From: Desulfacinum sp.
GTDB taxonomy: Bacteria > Desulfobacterota > Syntrophobacteria > Syntrophobacterales > DSM-9756
DNA: 64,000 bases
Direction: 5' to 3'
Assembly: GCA_014359885.1 (NCBI GenBank)
Contig: JACIYN010000005.1
Location: 1 to 64,000, forward strand
The position numbers and the translations under genes are program-made. Below, piece after piece: positions 61,878 to 64,000 of the stretch; positions within the stretch are counted from its first letter, which is position 1; every line of letters begins with the position of its first letter. Below the pieces are notes generated by a model. That model worked only from the letters and a program-made list of their open reading frames with translations, ran no database searches and was not told the origin of the DNA.

Positions 61878-63053
61878 CTATCGATCCACATCCGCCAGTA
61901 CAATATCAATGGTTCCAATGAGGGCGATCAGGTCCGCCAGCAGACGCCCTTCGGCCAGCTTGCTCAGCACCTGCAGGTTCACGAAGCTGGGGGTGCGGGC
62001 CCGCACGCGGAACGGCTTGGACGTGCCGTCGCTCACAATGTAGAAGGCCAGCTCCCCCTTGGGGGCTTCCGTGTGGTGAAACACCTCCCCTTCCGGCACC
62101 CGGATGCCTTCCTCCACCAGCAGGAAGTGCTGGATGAGGGATTCGATCTTGGTATAGACGTCCGTTTTCTTGGGATAGACGATGGTGGGATCGTCCACGG
62201 CGATCTCCCCTTCGGGCAGCCGATCCAGGGCCTGGAGGATGATCCGGCAGCTCTGGCGCATCTCCTCCATTCGAACCAGATACCGATCATAGGTGTCGCC
62301 GTTTTGTCCCACAGGCACCACGAAATCGAACTCCTCATACCCGCAGTAAGGATCCGCCCGCCGAACGTCCCAGGCAATGCCCGACCCGCGCGCCACCGGC
62401 CCGCTCAACCCGTAGTCCAACACCTCGTCCACGGTGAGCACCCCCACGTCCCTGGTGCGCCGGATCCAGATGGGATTGCGGGTGAGAAGCGTTTCGTAAT
62501 CCTTCATCTTTTGCGGGAAGGTCCGGCAGAACTCGCGGACTTCCGCGGTCCATCCGTCCGGAAGATCCCGGGCCAGGCCGCCGATGCGAAAGTAGCAGGG
62601 AAAGAGGCGCCCTCCGGCCACGGCCTCGAAAAGGTCCATGAGCTGCTCGCGCTCCCGGAACGCATAGAAGAGCGGCGTCATGGCACCCAAGTCGTGGGCG
62701 TGGGTGCCGAGCCAGAAAAGGTGGCTGGCGATCCGCGTCATTTCGGCGATGATTACACGGATCAACCGCGCCCGCGGCGGCACTTCCACTCCCAGCAGCT
62801 TTTCCACCGCCAGCACGAAGCCCAGGTTGTTGGCCGATCCCGCCAGGTAGTCGATCCGATCGGTCAGCGGCAGGCACTGCTGGTACGTGCGGGCTTCCAT
62901 GAGTTTTTCGATGCCCCGGTGCAGATAGCCGATATCGGGCGTGCAGCGCACCACCACCTCGCCTTCCAGCTCCACCACCACGCGGAGCACGCCGTGGGTG
63001 CTGGGATGCTGGGGCCCCACATTGAGGATGAGACGTTCCGGGTATTGACTCAT
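61878..63053 (-). CDS. nuoD: NADH-quinone oxidoreductase subunit D
   Basis: From the ATG at 63053 the protein is 391 residues, and GPQHPSTHGVLRVVVELEGEVVVRCTPDIGYLHRGIEKLMEARTYQQCLPLTDRIDYLAGSANN is the NuoD N-terminus with the quinone-site His in HPSTHG. The C-terminus ALIGTIDIVLADVDR is typical (49-kDa subunit). An in-frame GTG 4 codons earlier is possible. Its 5' side faces a 520-bp spacer holding repeats instead of directly abutting nuoC. Confidence 0.95.
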   Translation of the reverse strand: MSQYPERLILNVGPQHPSTHGVLRVVVELEGEVVVRCTPDIGYLHRGIEKLMEARTYQQCLPLTDRIDYLAGSANNLGFVLAVEKLLGVEVPPRARLIRVIIAEMTRIASHLFWLGTHAHDLGAMTPLFYAFREREQLMDLFEAVAGGRLFPCYFRIGGLARDLPDGWTAEVREFCRTFPQKMKDYETLLTRNPIWIRRTRDVGVLTVDEVLDYGLSGPVARGSGIAWDVRRADPYCGYEEFDFVVPVGQNGDTYDRYLVRMEEMRQSCRIILQALDRLPEGEIAVDDPTIVYPKKTDVYTKIESLIQHFLLVEEGIRVPEGEVFHHTEAPKGELAFYIVSDGTSKPFRVRARTPSFVNLQVLSKLAEGRLLADLIALIGTIDIVLADVDR

Positions 63054-63170
63054 GGGCTTTTCCACATCGGCGTCTCTTTGCGCCTAACGATCATGGCGAA
63101 GCTCGCCACCCCGCATGGATGAAAGAACTTGCACCGGGGTGTTTTCCGCTCTGTAAGATCTTTTCTCTCT

Positions 63171-63261
63171 CTGTGGGAGCGCCGCAAGGCGCGATGAGCT
63201 GGCGGGCGCAATGTCACGGAATGGCCGACCACCCCATTCGCGGCTTTCGCCGCTCCCACAG
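63171..63261. repeat. REP-like inverted pair GTGGGAGCG..CGCTCCCAC
   Basis: CTGTGGGAGCGCCGCAAGGC and, 45 bp on, GCGGCTTTCGCCGCTCCCAC form an inverted pair like a bacterial interspersed mosaic element. The GTGGGAGCGGC..motif is known as a REP sequence in Pseudomonas. No RAYT transposase is in the window. Confidence 0.55.
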
Positions 63262-63379
63262 AAAGTGATAGTGTTCCCACAGGTAATGGTGCTTCCCCAG
63301 GTGATGCTGCACCTATTCGTTCTTAATCCAAGCTTCCGATATCTTGCAACATACCGAAAACACAATTCTTTCATATAAA

Positions 63380-63505
63380 CCCCCATCACGGACCGCCCCT
63401 GACAACGAAGGATGAAACGCACCTTTGGGAACCAGGCCCCTGTAGGGGCGAATGATTATTCGCCCCTACAGGCCGCGCGCACGAACGAAACGAGGTCGCA
63501 TTTCA
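63380..63505 (-). repeat. 125-bp dispersed palindromic repeat, copy 3 (inverted, well preserved)
   Basis: On the plus strand CCCCCATCACGGACC..GACAACGAAGGATGAAACGC precedes the palindrome at 63439-63472 (CCTGTAGGGGCGAAT..ATTCGCCCCTACAGG). GCGCACGAACG and AACGAGGTCGCATTTCA follow. In reverse orientation both flanks match the copy at 18473. Confidence 0.8.
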
Positions 63506-63574
63506 TATAAAACTGGGCGATTCTCGCCTCCTGTGCGGTTCTGAAGAGCGGGCCTAAAGCCCGCCCCCTTACCA

Positions 63575-64000
63575 TTAGTCCAGATCCCAGACGGGCCCTT
63601 CCGTGGGATAATCCTTTCTCAACGGGTGCCCTTCCCAGTCGGGAGGAAGGAGGATCCGTCTCAGGTCCGGATGTCCTTGGAACTCGATGCCGAAAAGGTC
63701 GTAGGCTTCCCGCTCCAGCCAGCCCGCGGCGCTCCAGAGCGGCGTAAGGGAAGGCACGCCGGGCGGATCCCCCTCGGCCCAGGTCTTCACCCGCAAAAGG
63801 GCGGACCTTTCGTGGCTCCACACGTGATAGACCAGCTGGAACCGGGGCCGCCTGGGGAGATAGTCCACCGCCGTCACGTCGCTCAGGTACCGAAACCCCC
63901 TCCGGTCCCGAAGCTCTTTCATGACCTCCAGAAGCTGGTCCCGTGGCACCACCACCCACCACTGGTCCCGAAAGGTCCCCTTTTCCAGGACGGCCTCCGA
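63575..64000 (-). CDS. nuoC: NADH-quinone oxidoreductase subunit C, 5' partial
   Basis: The frame is open to the right edge of the window, so the N-terminus is cut. Visible are VVVPRDQLLEVMKELRDRRGFRYLSDVTAVDYLPRRPRFQLVYHV and the family signature SAAGWLEREAYDLFGIEFQG followed by HPDLRRILLPPDWEGHPLRKDYP. NuoC is the 30-kDa subunit that pairs with NuoD in the peripheral arm. nuoA and nuoB are expected beyond the window. Confidence 0.93.
   Translation of the reverse strand, partial: SEAVLEKGTFRDQWWVVVPRDQLLEVMKELRDRRGFRYLSDVTAVDYLPRRPRFQLVYHVWSHERSALLRVKTWAEGDPPGVPSLTPLWSAAGWLEREAYDLFGIEFQGHPDLRRILLPPDWEGHPLRKDYPTEGPVWDLD

Larger units (their letters stand above)
63054..63574. repeat. Repeat-filled spacer between nuoC and nuoD
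   Basis: Normally nuoC and nuoD abut or fuse. Here 520 bp separate them, without an ORF of convincing composition. Inside lie an inverted pair of GTGGGAGCG-type REP-like motifs (63171-63194 and 63239-63261), the full ~125-bp palindromic repeat in reverse orientation (63380-63505) and a GCGGGCCTAAAGCCCGCCC hairpin near 63548. Transcription of the downstream operon must pass these structures or restart. Confidence 0.7.

Noticed and set aside
63456-63962. A minus-strand 168-codon frame at the right edge
   Set aside because: It is a shadow of nuoC in another frame; the NuoC signature lies in the frame ending at 63575.

Overview
The window is a compact, GC-rich bacterial chromosome segment. Its gene content (tungsten-type aldehyde:ferredoxin oxidoreductase, MttB-family methyltransferase, TRAP and peptide-type ABC uptake, a nuo cluster without nuoE/nuoF, many PAS/GAF sensory proteins) points to an anaerobe of the former Deltaproteobacteria, most like the Syntrophobacterales-type sulfate reducers. 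That placement is inferred from gene content; no rRNA, tRNA, CRISPR array, phage or intact transposase was seen.

Layout. 1-5.7 kb (minus strand): a methyltransferase, an ABC ATPase, a 10-TM FtsX-type permease and, after a repeat-filled gap, a COG5621-type secreted lipocalin-like protein cut by the window edge. 5.8-9.6 kb: a flavin-type PNPOx protein, a PAS-LuxR regulator, a small secreted protein and a GAF/sigma-54 activator with a single-base frameshift. 9.8-11.2 kb: a divergent pair, a possible beta-grasp (MoaD/ThiS-like) protein and a proteasome-type Ntn hydrolase. 11.4-18.2 kb: a TetR-TolC-MFP-RND efflux operon ending in a PG0541-type gene. 18.8-23.1 kb (plus): AOR oxidoreductase, MttB-like methyltransferase and YbaK in one overlapping operon, then two tiny ORFs. 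23.2-29.4 kb (minus): an oligopeptide/nickel-type ABC transporter with fused ATPases and an unusual permease. 29.4-30.6 kb: a gene-free repeat island. 30.6-40.9 kb: a TIGR01777 epimerase, histidine ammonia-lyase with a BASS transporter, a GGT-like enzyme, and a TRAP transporter (Q, M, P) interrupted by an opposing DMT exporter. 41-51.5 kb: a hybrid histidine kinase, a Crp/Fnr regulator, a chemoreceptor, AEC and EamA transporters, an HDOD protein and a GAF protein. 51.6-64 kb (minus): nuoC-D-G-H-I-J-K-L-M-N.

How it fits together. The nuo cluster encodes the membrane arm, the quinone module and NuoG but not the NADH-oxidising NuoE/NuoF, so a ferredoxin- or other-donor-fed complex I is plausible. 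The AOR enzyme would produce or use low-potential ferredoxin electrons, and the MttB homologue suggests methylamine or quaternary-amine demethylation. Uptake systems for peptides or amino acids and organic acids, and an ammonia-lyase, fit an amino-acid/organic-acid user.

The most distinctive non-coding feature is a set of dispersed palindromic repeats. One is a ~125-bp unit centred on TAGGGGCGAAT/ATTCGCCCCTA. Others are CCGCGGGGCT..AGCCCCGCGG, CGCAGCCC..GGGCTGCG and a GTGGGAGCG REP-like pair. They sit only between genes, and in several places they separate genes that would otherwise be operon neighbours.
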